64,000 nucleotides of DNA from Actinopolymorpha singaporensis (GCF_900104745.1 NZ_LT629732.1:2033981-2097980); one strand, 5' to 3'. Counted from the first letter of the stretch, positions 9,690 to 18,587 are shown. A program made the numbers and translations. Notes: a model not told the origin generated them from the sequence alone.

Positions 9690-9877
9690 CTCGACGGCGG
9701 CGACCGCTGGCGGCCAGATCGAGGTCGCGAGGACCCGGGACGTGGACCCCGAAGTACTGAGCATCAGACCGGCCGGGTACTTCAGTGCGGCTACGGCGCC
9801 GCTGTCGCCGGCGACGTACCAGGACTCATCAACTCTCGCTCGCCAACCTGATCGAAGCGTGCTGGCCGCTTGAGTAG
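9690..9877 (+). pseudogene. Decayed copy of the 122-residue cargo gene at 22603
   Basis: Aligns with 22790-22971: GATCGAGGTCGCGAG, GGCCGGGTAC and TTGATCGAAGCGTGC-like stretches occur in the same order, with the same stop context before GCTGG. Indels destroy the frame. Its place just before a decayed att mirrors the intact gene's place just before the att at 23111. Confidence 0.75.
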
Positions 9878-9888
9878 CTGGTGCCGAG

Positions 9889-10042
9889 CTCAGGTGTGGT
9901 CTCAGTTCTTACTCGTTCGAGTTCGTTCAGGACCATCCGAGCAAGGCCATGCACGCCTGAACGAGGCCTGCCGACCACTCCGAAACAGCCTCCGTGCTGC
10001 CTTGTAATGCGAAGCTCCCAGCATGATTCGCCCAAGCTGCGG
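9889..10042. other. Shared element end plus decayed att core
   Basis: 9889-10000 resembles 22990-23110: TGGTCTCAGTT, GTTCAGGA and CGAAACAGCCTCCGTGCTGC are in common. It is followed at 10001-10042 by a mutated att core in which GTAATGCG, GATTC and GCGG keep nearly the spacing of the tRNA-derived core. This splits the first 9-kb interval into two older units. 10043-10147 shows no gene. Confidence 0.7.
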
Positions 10043-10147
10043 GGACAGCAGTCTGTTCCCCGAGCCGAGACACTCTCGAGGGTCCCGAACTCTCCGCCCA
10101 AGCCAGCACACCCGCTAGACCCATCAGCCCTGCCGTCAGGCGCTCCT

Positions 10148-10516
10148 TCAGGTGTCGGCCCTGTCCGAGGGCTTCCGGTAGAGCGCTGTGGGCCGCCACA
10201 GCTGCGGCCACGACGAACCCGGCACAAGCTCCGCCACGCCGAGCTCGCGCAACCGGTTGAGGGTGTTGCGTACGTTCCCGTCATCGGTCCGGCCGAGCAT
10301 CTCGGTGATCTGGCGCGGTGACACGCCCTCCTCGCCGTTCACATCGAGCAGCGCCGCCACCTGCCTCTGCATCGAACCGACCAGCCGGTCTTTGAAGTCC
10401 GGCTGTGCTGTCGGCGCGGCGGTGAAGGCGGCCGCCAGCTCGGCCGCCGCGGTGGACAGCGTCATAAGGAACTGAGCAATGGCACGGTCCCGGTGGTCCG
10501 GCGATCTCTCCGTCAC
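10148..10516 (-). CDS. Winged-helix DNA-binding protein
   Basis: 122 residues. After a helical N-terminal third, residues ~62-105 read as a winged helix-turn-helix: SPRQITEMLGR, then DDGNVRNTLNRLRELGVAEL, a recognition helix with a following wing. It resembles MarR-like/ROK-type wHTH domains but cannot be assigned to a named family by eye. It lies next to a decayed att and is a plausible element or host regulator of unknown target. Confidence 0.65.
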   Translation of the reverse strand: MTERSPDHRDRAIAQFLMTLSTAAAELAAAFTAAPTAQPDFKDRLVGSMQRQVAALLDVNGEEGVSPRQITEMLGRTDDGNVRNTLNRLRELGVAELVPGSSWPQLWRPTALYRKPSDRADT

Positions 10517-10940
10517 TTCTGCACCGATTCCGTAACCCGATGGTGGGCAAGGAGGGCCCTACGGCCGATCCCCGGCCCAGTATCGGTGCCGGCCCTCCCG
10601 CCCGATCAGCAGCATACGCGCCCACTCGCACACTTGTTCGACGGATGGGGAGGTGGGGGGACCCTTGTGGTGCCACACCGGACCCACACCTTTGGACGCA
10701 ACCAGTCCACCACTGAAGGCAACAGATGATCATGACCAGGGTGACGACGGCCCAGGCCGCGGCCACGTTCGCGAGATAACGCACACTGGGGGCAGCCGTC
10801 TTGATCAAGTCCGCGGGTTTGGAGTTCGAGTCCCCGATCTGAACGACGTGCCGCGTGGTCTGAGCGGCCCCTGCGCTCGGTCTGCGCGTAGGCTTTAAGG
10901 CCTTGGCCGGCGCAGGATCTGGCCCCGGCAAGGGCCCGAA
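10517..10940. other. Intergenic with a membrane-segment fragment
   Basis: No complete gene seen. On the minus strand near 10725-10800 there is one hydrophobic segment (AAWAVVTLVMIICC) in a frame with no convincing start or family. It may be a remnant of a small membrane protein. Confidence 0.3.
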
Positions 10941-11606
10941 ATGGCTCGATGGCAGCGAATCGCGCAGAAACTGCGCAAGCGAGCGAATGAGCTGCGAATG
11001 CTCGCCGCGCGGCTGAGGAGTCGTGCGGTTGAGCACCGCATCAGGGCGTGGACCCTTGCCAAGGAAGCGCGATCTTCGCGAGAACACCAAGATGCTGCCT
11101 CCTTGCGTGACGAGCGTGCCACGGCTGACCGGGCACGGGCCGACGCCCACAAACGCGCCGTCCAAGCACACGCCCGCCGACTCACCGCCAAAGCCGAACG
11201 CAAGCTTGTAGAGACGGGATCTATCAACGCCGAGGACCGCAACCGATACGCGGACGAGCGAGACCGGGCCGCCGACGAGCGAGACCGGGCCGCCGACCAA
11301 CGGGCCCGGGACGCCGAGCAGTACGAAGAGCACCTCGAGGAACGCGAAGACATCACCCGCAGACGCGAGCACCTCGCCGACCAACGAGATGAAGCCGGCG
11401 ACCACCGAGACGAGGCCGCCGACCACCGAGACCAGGTCTCCAGTCATCGAGACGATGCAGGCGACGAGCGGGACCACGCCGCTGACCAACGAGAAGCAGC
11501 CGAGGATCAGCGGGACGAGGAGGACCCCGAACGCCTCACCACAGACAAATGCGAGCCCGTTGTCGACCAACCCCGCCGCGTGGGTGATGGGCCGACCGAC
11601 CGCTGA
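10941..11606 (+). CDS. DERD heptad-repeat coiled-coil protein, island copy
   Basis: 221 residues, highly charged. The N-terminal ~55 residues are Arg/Ala/Leu-rich amphipathic helix (ELRMLAARLRSRA). From ~100 to ~195 a seven-residue repeat near ADERDRA runs about twelve times (ADERDRAADERDRAADQR, then HRDEAADHRD). No signal peptide, membrane helix or catalytic domain is visible, so it is probably a long cytosolic helix. A paralogue of exactly the same length lies at 63030-63695. Similar RD-rich repeats occur, to my knowledge, next to GGDEF domains in some actinobacteria, but here they stand alone. Function unknown. Confidence 0.7.
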   Translation: MARWQRIAQKLRKRANELRMLAARLRSRAVEHRIRAWTLAKEARSSREHQDAASLRDERATADRARADAHKRAVQAHARRLTAKAERKLVETGSINAEDRNRYADERDRAADERDRAADQRARDAEQYEEHLEEREDITRRREHLADQRDEAGDHRDEAADHRDQVSSHRDDAGDERDHAADQREAAEDQRDEEDPERLTTDKCEPVVDQPRRVGDGPTDR

Positions 11607-11757
11607 ACCAGCCCCCATCCCCTGGTACGTCAGGACCGACACAGAAACCCTGCCGCGCGTCCGGACCGGGGACACCGCATCCAACCTTGCCGACCTAGCC
11701 ACAGCCGGCCCACTCAGCACCCAGTCCAGACGCCAACGGTGACGCCAACACACCCAC

Positions 11758-12291
11758 TCAACGCCGGTCAGGACGCATCCAACCAAGATCATGACGAGCG
11801 TGAAGGGGACTGCCGCGCCGGTGTCGATAGGTACGGCCTGTCCGTAGGGTCATCGCGTCGGTGACGACGATCAGGCCGCGGTAGACGGCCTCGTAGATGG
11901 TCTCGGTGCAGACGTGCCAGGAGCGCCGCTTTGGCCAGCGTCGACGCAGCCATCGACCGATCAGCACCGGAGACCATTGCAGCTCGAGCTTGCGGGCAAC
12001 GACAAGCCGCAGCCGCTCGTCGATGACGAACCGGTGCTGCTTCGCACGGCGCCGACGCCGGTGGGCCTGGTTGTGGGCGAACCACGGCTGGTAACGGCCG
12101 TCGGGCGTACTGTTGCGCTTGATCTCCCGATAGACGCTTTGGAAGCTCTTGCCGATCCGAGCAGCGATCGACTTGACCGGCTCGCCGGCCGCCAGGCCTT
12201 CGGCAATTTCGATCCGGTCATCCTGGGTTAGGTAGCGGCGGCTGATGGGTTGCTCGATGAACCTCACACGGTCAGCGTCGATGAACCACAA
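11758..12291 (-). pseudogene. IS30-family transposase, 3'-truncated
   Basis: The N-terminal part is a recognisable IS30 transposase: a helix-turn-helix with YLTQDDRIEIAEGL and KSIAARIGKSFQSVYREI, then HRRRRRAKQHRF and the WSPVLIGRWL segment, ending about LRTGRTYRHRRG. The DDE catalytic core is missing and the last residues are unrelated sequence. No inverted repeats were recognised. 11607-11757 and 12292-12369 are short spacers without genes. Confidence 0.8.
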
Positions 12292-12369
12292 CGAGTCACA
12301 GGCGGCCGAGTCGACCAGCGGAGCTCAGCCGGATCACCTCAACGGTGTCAAGTTCACGGGAGATGATTG

Positions 12370-14019
12370 CTAGGAGCGGCTGCTCCGCTCGGCGATCTGG
12401 TGCCCGTACGAGTCCAGGTAGAAGTCCGCGAAGCGGAGGCTGGCCCCCGACCAGGCGGTCTTCGGGGAAAGGCCGCTCGAACCGCCGCCGAACGTCGTGA
12501 CGGAACCTGCCGTGACCTCGGCCGGCTCCCCGCCGATCTTCTCGCCGGGCGACGTGACGACGGCGTCCAGCCCACCCCTGCCGTCGAGATTCAGCAGAGC
12601 CACCACGTGGCCGAATCCGTCGCCGCTCTCCGCGGCGCCCGGAACGCTGCCGTGACCCTGGTCCCAGGCCTGCGACCCGGTGCCGGTCAACCCCGACGCC
12701 GAACCGCGCAGCAGCACGACGGCACCCGCGTCGACCGCACCGCCCAGGTCCTCACCCGGCACGCCGACGAGCAGGTCCGCCCTGCCGTCGCCGGTCACGT
12801 CACCCGCGTCGACCGATGCACCGAAGTGGTCCTGCGCCTCGCGACCGCCGGGCACTCCGGCGGTGTCCTGGTGCAGCACCCGGATGCCGGTGGCGGACAG
12901 GCCGGTGGACCGGCCGGCGAACACGGCCACGGCGCCGGAGCCGACCGTGGTCCCGGCGTTGGTCGTGGGCACCCCGACGATCACCTCGCCGTAACCGTCG
13001 CCGTTGGTGTCGGCGACGGTCGCCGTCCTGCCGAAGTAGTCGAAGACGGTATGGGCCTGGCCGCTCGCCGCGGCGGCCCGCTGGCCGGTGACCGCCGTGG
13101 CTCCCGATGAGGCGACACCGGTGGCGGCACCGCGCATCAGGGTGACCATGCCGCTACCGTTGTCGACGCCCTCGTTCTCACCGGTCGCCCCGATCACCAG
13201 GTCGGCGTACGCGTCCCGGTCGACCCGGCCGATGGCGACGCTGGCGCCGAAGGAGTCCTGGAACTCCGCGGCGCCGGGCACGGAGGCCAGGTCCTGGTTG
13301 AGGCTGACGGCACCGCTGGTGGTGATGCCGGCGGCCCCGCCGCGCAGGACGGTCACCGAGCCGGCGTCGCGGTCGCCGCCGAGATCCTCCTGCGGTGCCC
13401 CGACGGCCAGATCGTCGCGGCTGTCTCCGGTGAGGTCGCCGGCCGCAAGGGAACCGCCGAAGTGGTCGCCGTCCTCCGAGACACCCGGCACCCCGGCCGT
13501 GTCCTGGTCGATGTGGACGGTGTTGGCAAAGGCGAGGCCGCCCGGGCCCCCCGGCACGATCCAGACGCCGCCGGCGGGGGTCGGGTCCGTCGCGCTGTCC
13601 GGTTCGCACGGTGCACCGATCACCAGATCGTCGTACCGGTCCCCGTTGAAGTTGCCGGCCGCCACGGCATAGCCGAAGCAGCCGTTGATGAACTGGCTGG
13701 TGAGGTGATCGGTGTACGGCGCGGACGAGTAGCGGACGATCACCGTCTCGTTGCCGGGGAACTCCGGGGACCACTGCAACCGGAAGATGTACGCGGCGCC
13801 GGCGACATCGTCCATGCCGTCGCCGTCGAAGTCCGCCCGTGTCGTGCCCGTGCCGGTCACGGCCGTCTTCGGCGTCGCCACGCGGTAGCGGTTGACGGCG
13901 TGGCCCTCCCGGGTGACCGAGCTGGTCTGCACGTCCGCAGCCGAGGCGCCCGGCGGCACTGCCAGCACCACGGCGCCCAGGACGATCCCCGCCAGCCCCA
14001 GGGTGGCGCTCCGTCGCAT
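12370..14019 (-). CDS. Secreted FG-GAP / integrin-alpha-like beta-propeller protein
   Basis: 549 residues. A signal peptide (MRRSATLGLAG ... PGASA) is followed by about seven repeats with the FG-GAP pattern. Each has an FG segment (HFGGSLAAGDLTGD, SFGASVAIGRVD, HFGASVDAGDVTGD) and a calcium-type DxDGDGxxD loop (DFDGDGMDD, DTNGDGYGE), ending near LVIGAP or LLVGVPGED. The fold should be a seven-bladed propeller used for extracellular binding. No enzymatic domain or sortase signal is attached. It is intact cargo with its own upstream region; partner unknown. Confidence 0.88.
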   Translation of the reverse strand: MRRSATLGLAGIVLGAVVLAVPPGASAADVQTSSVTREGHAVNRYRVATPKTAVTGTGTTRADFDGDGMDDVAGAAYIFRLQWSPEFPGNETVIVRYSSAPYTDHLTSQFINGCFGYAVAAGNFNGDRYDDLVIGAPCEPDSATDPTPAGGVWIVPGGPGGLAFANTVHIDQDTAGVPGVSEDGDHFGGSLAAGDLTGDSRDDLAVGAPQEDLGGDRDAGSVTVLRGGAAGITTSGAVSLNQDLASVPGAAEFQDSFGASVAIGRVDRDAYADLVIGATGENEGVDNGSGMVTLMRGAATGVASSGATAVTGQRAAAASGQAHTVFDYFGRTATVADTNGDGYGEVIVGVPTTNAGTTVGSGAVAVFAGRSTGLSATGIRVLHQDTAGVPGGREAQDHFGASVDAGDVTGDGRADLLVGVPGEDLGGAVDAGAVVLLRGSASGLTGTGSQAWDQGHGSVPGAAESGDGFGHVVALLNLDGRGGLDAVVTSPGEKIGGEPAEVTAGSVTTFGGGSSGLSPKTAWSGASLRFADFYLDSYGHQIAERSSRS

Positions 14020-14452
14020 CCTCGATCCCCCATCGTCGTTTTGTCCGGCGGAGTCTACGGACGGCGACGATCAACAGGCAACACGCACCGAGCTGATCCA
14101 TCCGAACATACGAGGTCGTCCGACGCCGCGTCGTGCGGGCTCACGAGCGCGGCGGTGCGGTGAGCGAGATGCCTGCGCGGACGGGCGGTCCGGACCGGCG
14201 CCGCAGAACAGACGACCCCCGTCGGGGGCGACGGCCGTAGCCCAAGGGTGAGAACCCGCGAATTAAGAGGGCTCCCGCCGCACAGCGGTCAACACGCCCC
14301 ACCTCGCCGCTAGCCGCGCGGGCGCCCGCGTGTCCACTCCGATGACCCTCGCCGCTTGCCACATGTGCGTGCGGCCGACCGTCATGTCCGGGGCGGGGAA
14401 TGCTCTGCCGACTGGGGTTGCCCCGCTTTGACGGATAGGGTTGATGGCTTGG
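14020..14452. other. Intergenic, nothing recognised
   Basis: Upstream of the FG-GAP gene. I saw no gene or repeat here apart from probable promoter space; a transposase remnant starts at 14453. Confidence 0.35.
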
Positions 14453-14552
14453 TCAGGCTATCTGTTCGGTGAACTGCTCAGCGTTGGCGTGTTCGTACTC
14501 GGTGGGTGTGAGGTAGCCGAGTGCGGAGTGGAGTCAGGTGCCGTTGTACCAG
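14453..14552 (-). pseudogene. IS3-type transposase C-terminal scrap
   Basis: Reading the minus strand gives WYNGT, a stop, then LHSALGYLTPTEYEHAN to a TGA at 14453. This is the well-known C-terminal signature of IS3-family OrfB transposases, broken by an in-frame stop and cut upstream. Confidence 0.8.
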
Positions 14553-14563
14553 GTGGCCTTGGT

Positions 14564-14680
14564 TCGTGGCATGGCTTGTGGCATGAAGTGGTGTCAGCCG
14601 TTGGCAAACGGTGGGGTTCGTGGGGGAGTACGTGGGGGTGAAGTTGCTGGTGGAGGGCTAATTGGGTGTTGGCGGCGGTT
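14564..14680. repeat. Element right end type A, copy 1
   Basis: 117 bp with the same length and strong similarity as 31968-32084, from TCGTGGCATGGCTTGTGGCA to GTTGGCGGCGGTT. Each copy abuts an att core on its right, so it marks the terminus of a related element. Confidence 0.85.
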
Positions 14681-14724
14681 CTCGTAATACGTAGGTCGTG
14701 GGTTCGATTCCCACAGGCGGCTCC
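14681..14724 (+). other. att site 2
   Basis: Direct copy of the tRNA-Thr 3' core (5408-5451) with a G-to-A change in the anticodon-stem part. It is the left boundary of the unit that still has int, xis and rep. Confidence 0.9.
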
Positions 14725-14820
14725 ACCCAAAATCGCCTCTGACCTGCGGAAACTCGGTCGCCACAGTAGGCCGACCAAACCGTCGTGGCCTCGTGGTCTC
14801 AGTTGTGGTCTCAATTGGGC

Positions 14821-16125
14821 TCACTGCGCACCCCCGAAAAGGGCCCGACCGATCCGTGCTGCCGCGTCCTGAGCGAGCACTGAGCCGACGTGCGTGTAGC
14901 CCTGCGTGACCCTCAGGTCAGAGTGCCCGAGGATCTCCTGAACCACGCGGATGTCGACGCCCTGCTCCAGGAGCAGCGTCCCGGCCGTGTGCCGGCCGTC
15001 GTGGACCCGAGCATCTCCGACCCCGGCCATCTTCAGCAGCGTCTTCCACTCCTCCCAGTCGTCCCGCGGGTCGATCGGCCGGCCGTTGGGCTGCGCGAAC
15101 ACCAGGTCGTGGTCCTCCCACAGATTCGACGCGGTGACCCGCTCCCGCTCCTGCCACGACCGGTGGGCCTGGAGCACCTCGACGAGCTCGGGCGGCAGCG
15201 GAACGGTCCGCCGGCTCTTGCCCTTCGGCTCCCGGAACAGCAGACCGCCGTTGCGGCGCTGCGGACACCTGGACGCGTGCCGCGTACACCCCTTCGGGCA
15301 TACCGGCGGACATCCTCGCTTCGCCTCCGCATGCACGGCACAGCCCGACGGGCACGGCCGCGTCTTGTGTAAGCGAGCCCCGCAGGCGTGCGGATCCTCG
15401 CAACCATGTCGCCATGCGGTGCGCTGCAGCTGCCAGAACACCTTGACCGTCCGTTGCCCGAGGTCCAGGTAGGACCAGCGCAGGCCGAGGACCTCGCCCT
15501 GGCGCAACCCGAGGGCCAGGCCAACCGACCATCGTGCGGCGTTACGGCGACCCCGGGATGCCCGCAGGATTCGGCGAGCTTCATCCTCGGTGAAGGCCTT
15601 CATCGCCGGTGGCCTCGCCGAGGGAGCGTCGACGAGCCGGGCCACGTTACGGCTGACCTTGCCGCGACGAAGCGCCACCTCCAACGCCCGGGACAGGATC
15701 CGGTGCACCTTCAACGCATGACTCGGCGCCTTTCCTACGTCGATCATCCGCGTGTACAGCCGGTCGAGCTGCTCCGGCTGCAGACGGTCCAACCGCACAC
15801 CGCCGAGGTGAGGGAGTATCCAGGTCCGAGTCTTCGACCAGTAGTCGTAGTGCGTCTTCGGCGCCAACTCCCTGGCCGCGATGTCGTCGAGATACACCGT
15901 CATCCACTCCCGGACGGTCGGAGCGCGGCCCGCCTTGCTGATCGTTCCGCGGTCCCGGTCCCGTTCCAAACGGCGCACCTTCTTCCGTACCTCGGCTTTA
16001 CTTCGTGCCCGGACGTGACGCCGATCAGGCCGACCGTCGTCTCGGTAGCCGACCCATACACGGCCATGCCACCAGCCGTCACTACCGAGGTAGACGGAGG
16101 AATGCAGGTTCGGTGCTCGTCCCAT
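14821..16125 (-). CDS. int: Tyrosine integrase with Cys/His-rich insertion
   Basis: 434 residues from ATG 16125, in the size range of actinomycete integrative-element integrases. An N-terminal SAM-like core-binding domain precedes the catalytic domain. Catalytic features are Arg in LRQGEVLGLRW, His/Arg in HDGRHTAGTLL, LGHSD, and the nucleophile Tyr in QGYTHV. Between the first Arg and the HxxR box is a ~50-residue Cys/His-rich insertion (HACGARLHK, PCPSGCAVH, CPPVCPKGC) that looks zinc-binding. It lies 96 bp from att 2, and xis ends 11 bp upstream, implying co-transcription. It should catalyse integration and, with Xis, excision at tRNA-Thr. Confidence 0.93.
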   Translation of the reverse strand: MGRAPNLHSSVYLGSDGWWHGRVWVGYRDDGRPDRRHVRARSKAEVRKKVRRLERDRDRGTISKAGRAPTVREWMTVYLDDIAARELAPKTHYDYWSKTRTWILPHLGGVRLDRLQPEQLDRLYTRMIDVGKAPSHALKVHRILSRALEVALRRGKVSRNVARLVDAPSARPPAMKAFTEDEARRILRASRGRRNAARWSVGLALGLRQGEVLGLRWSYLDLGQRTVKVFWQLQRTAWRHGCEDPHACGARLHKTRPCPSGCAVHAEAKRGCPPVCPKGCTRHASRCPQRRNGGLLFREPKGKSRRTVPLPPELVEVLQAHRSWQERERVTASNLWEDHDLVFAQPNGRPIDPRDDWEEWKTLLKMAGVGDARVHDGRHTAGTLLLEQGVDIRVVQEILGHSDLRVTQGYTHVGSVLAQDAAARIGRALFGGAQ

Positions 16126-16136
16126 CGCCGCCGACC

Positions 16137-16352
16137 TCAGGCGGCCGGAATCGAGTTCGCCAGACCAGCCACGTACCTCTCGATCGCAGCCACCGAGATT
16201 CGGCGTCGACGGCCGATACGGACACTGTCCAGCTGGCCCGTCTTGATCAACTCGTACACCGACGTACGCGAGATCCTCAACGCCTGCGCGGTCTCCTCCG
16301 CCGTGAGAAGGAACGTCACGGGCACCGTCACCTTGTGGTCCTTGCCTTCCAT
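16137..16352 (-). CDS. xis: Excisionase, MerR-like HTH
   Basis: 71 residues with the helix-turn-helix TAEETAQALRISRTSVYEL followed by wing residues RIGRRRRIS, typical of Xis/HTH_17 proteins of integrative elements. These bend att DNA and direct the integrase to excision. It sits directly upstream of int. Confidence 0.9.
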   Translation of the reverse strand: MEGKDHKVTVPVTFLLTAEETAQALRISRTSVYELIKTGQLDSVRIGRRRRISVAAIERYVAGLANSIPAA

Positions 16353-16382
16353 CGTGTGTCTCCCTTCGTTGTCTGGCGAATG

Positions 16383-16694
16383 TCAACCCGACGTTGCGAT
16401 CTCCAGCCGTCCGGTCTGGCGTTGTTCGCGGGCCATGGCGGCGGCGGTGTTGGCGAGCATGGCGTCGCCGGTGGTGTGCCAGCCAGTACCGGCGTAGACG
16501 AGTTCGCCGATGACCTCCAGGACCTCGTTCTCCTCAAGGTGCTCCGACGACTCGTGGTGAGCCCTGCGGTAGTCGATACGTGCTTGGCGAAGCCGTTTGA
16601 AGGTGGTGGAGTAGCGGCGGGATTTGGAGAAGAAGTGGCCGCCATAGCCGAGCATGTGCGCCCACCTGCGTAGCGCGTAGTACCAGCTGTCCCG
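16383..16694 (-). pseudogene. Severed C-terminus of the Rep protein
   Basis: After the amber codon at 16695-16697 the same frame continues for 103 codons with no frameshift: RDSWYYALRRWAHMLGYGG, FSKSRRYSTTFKRLRQAR, then an acidic end. The LRRWAHMLG and SRRYSTT blocks are family features of RepSA-type initiators, so this is the natural C-terminus of the protein at 16695-18116. No start codon with a good ribosome site favours independent expression. Confidence 0.85.
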
Positions 16695-18116
16695 CTACTC
16701 GTCCGCGGGCTGGCGGCCCTTCTGGCTGAGCCGCCAGCACGCCTCGATGATCCGGCCGGGGTGGGTGCTGTTGGCATAGAAGTCGATGGACTCCTCGGTG
16801 ATCTTGCGAGAGCTGTGCCCGGCCACCTCCGTCGCCTTCGTGGCGTACTTGGCCAGGTAGCCGGCGACGGCCGGTCCGGACAGGAGCCGCCGGCGCCCTT
16901 GCTTGTCCGTCTGGTCGGCCTGGTCAAGCTCGTCGACGACCCGTTCACCGGTGAGCGGGTCCTCCCCCCGCAGCCGGACAGGCCGGAGGTCGACCTGTTC
17001 ACCCCAGCGGAGTAGCCACCCGTCGGGCCGGTCGACGAGGAGGCGCCCACGGCGTCCATAAACGACCAGGGGCGGTGTGCGCCAGGCGGTGTCGGCGACG
17101 GCGTGTTCGAGGATCCAGGAGAGCAGGAACACGTTCGCCCACTCCGGCGGTGCCACCACCTGGTCTGGGTCGAGGGGGTGGATGCCGTCGAAGCGGGCGA
17201 GGATGTGGAAGTGGACCAGGCCGCGGCGCTGGAACTCCGCGACCTTCCCGAAGCTGATCCGTACCGGCACCTTCGAGGTGACCTTGCCCGTGGACGGGTT
17301 GACCACGCGTTCGGTCAGGCCGTGGCGGCGGGCCCACTTGCCGAGTTCGCGGTTGGCTTTCATGGTGGTGCGGCGCCACAGTTCGCCGACCAGGCCGTTC
17401 CAGACGGCGTGGTGGTCGTAGTCGTAGCAGTCGCCGCACAGGGGCCGGCCGAGCCGCTCGTCACCCTCGCTGTGGCGGGTCATGCAACGCGTCTCGACCC
17501 CGTGCGGGCAGACCTCCGAAGTACGCCTCGCCCGGCACGGTGCGGGCTTCCCGGTTTTCTTGTTGGTGCGGGTGGTGTGCACGACACCGAAGCCGGGTGC
17601 GGTGACGGTCGCGAACACCGCCGGATGCCCACTGACTGTCTCGGGGACGCTTTTGCCGCCGCGCATGCCGGCGAGGACGAGTTGGTAGGCGTCGACCCGG
17701 TAGATCTCCGAACACGACGGACACACCGACGCCCTGCGGTTGCCGCACGCCTTGTAGATCACCCCGTCCGGCATGTCGACCGTCGACCGCTCCAGGCTTT
17801 GACCGGTGACCTCGCCGGTGGCGGTGTTGACGGTCGCGGTACGGAACTTCCCGGCCAGTCGGACGGGGTTGGTGCAGCCGGCGGCGGAGTGGACGTGGGA
17901 CAGCCAGCGGCCGTAGTCGTCGCGGGTGGCACGCCGCATCGCCGAATGCTTGGTGAAGCGGTCTTGGTCGTCGACGAGCTCGGCGCGTCCGGCGAGCCAT
18001 TCGTCGTAGTCGGCCAGGCGCAGGATGCCCGTGTTCTTGGCGGTGGCCTCGGCAGCGGCCACCGGCCCCGGCACCGTGGTGGTGTCGGTGGTGATGGTCG
18101 TGGTCGAGTCGGTCAC
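16695..18116 (-). CDS. RepSA-type replication initiator, amber-truncated
   Basis: 473 residues from a GTG at 18116 that overlaps the preceding stop (GTGA), so translation is coupled. It has a Cys-rich zinc region (ACGNRRASVCPSC, CGDCYDYDHHA) and the rolling-circle-type block GLVHFHILARFDG in which the metal-binding HxH is visible, then AGYLAKYATKATE. These match RepSA-like initiators of pSAM2-type actinomycete integrative and conjugative elements. Translation ends at an in-frame TAG while homologous sequence continues to 16383; full length would be about 577 residues. Function is therefore doubtful unless the stop is suppressed. Confidence 0.85.
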   Translation of the reverse strand: MTDSTTTITTDTTTVPGPVAAAEATAKNTGILRLADYDEWLAGRAELVDDQDRFTKHSAMRRATRDDYGRWLSHVHSAAGCTNPVRLAGKFRTATVNTATGEVTGQSLERSTVDMPDGVIYKACGNRRASVCPSCSEIYRVDAYQLVLAGMRGGKSVPETVSGHPAVFATVTAPGFGVVHTTRTNKKTGKPAPCRARRTSEVCPHGVETRCMTRHSEGDERLGRPLCGDCYDYDHHAVWNGLVGELWRRTTMKANRELGKWARRHGLTERVVNPSTGKVTSKVPVRISFGKVAEFQRRGLVHFHILARFDGIHPLDPDQVVAPPEWANVFLLSWILEHAVADTAWRTPPLVVYGRRGRLLVDRPDGWLLRWGEQVDLRPVRLRGEDPLTGERVVDELDQADQTDKQGRRRLLSGPAVAGYLAKYATKATEVAGHSSRKITEESIDFYANSTHPGRIIEACWRLSQKGRQPADE

Positions 18117-18334
18117 CCGCCCCGCCTGGTCGACAGGTGGGTGATCTTGCGGTCTTCGGGGCGGGTGCCTTCCCGGGCCGCGCAGGCCGGGCACAGGGCA
18201 TTGGCGCCGTCGACAACCCAGCCGAAGTCGGCAAGGTCTTCGCGGTCGCAGGGCAGCTCGTTGTGGCTGGTCTCGAACTCGGCGTCGCAGGAGTCACACG
18301 CGGCGCCCCACACGTGATACGAACGCACGGCCAT
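18113..18334 (-). CDS. Small CxxC protein upstream of rep
   Basis: 73 residues from ATG 18334, preceded by a GAAGGAAGG ribosome site. It contains two CxxC pairs (ACDSCDAEF and ALCPACAAREG), suggesting one zinc knuckle. The stop overlaps the rep GTG start. Small zinc-motif proteins often accompany rep genes in these elements; a role in replication control is an inference. Confidence 0.7.
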   Translation of the reverse strand: MAVRSYHVWGAACDSCDAEFETSHNELPCDREDLADFGWVVDGANALCPACAAREGTRPEDRKITHLSTRRGG

Positions 18335-18572
18335 GCCGGCCTTCCTTCTTCGTCTGGTGAGCGTGGTTGGTGTCGCTGCAGGTTCGTTCGCCATGGACTG
18401 CAGGCGAAACTGCAGGACACCGAGGTCCGTTACCTGGAATCAAAGGAAAGGAGGCACCACGCCTCACCACACGCCACCGTGTGGCGCCGTCTACGCGCCC
18501 GACTCCCAGATGGTCAGCCGATCTGACGGCGAGCCGCGCGTAACGAAGTTGCCCAAAGAAAGGGGCCGGCAA

Positions 18573-18587
18573 GTCCGCTCAGCGGAC
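18573..18587. promoter_or_regulatory. 15-bp perfect palindrome, candidate operator
   Basis: GTCCGCT-C-AGCGGAC, 68 bp upstream of the XRE regulator's ATG and in the divergent space facing the zinc-protein/rep/xis/int operon. Position and symmetry suit a dimeric repressor; binding by the adjacent regulator is inferred. Confidence 0.5.

Noticed and set aside
10941-11606. Regular DNA repeats in the DERD genes read as a possible CRISPR array
   Set aside because: The repeat is a 21-bp codon period in an open frame with no unique spacers; no cas genes are present.
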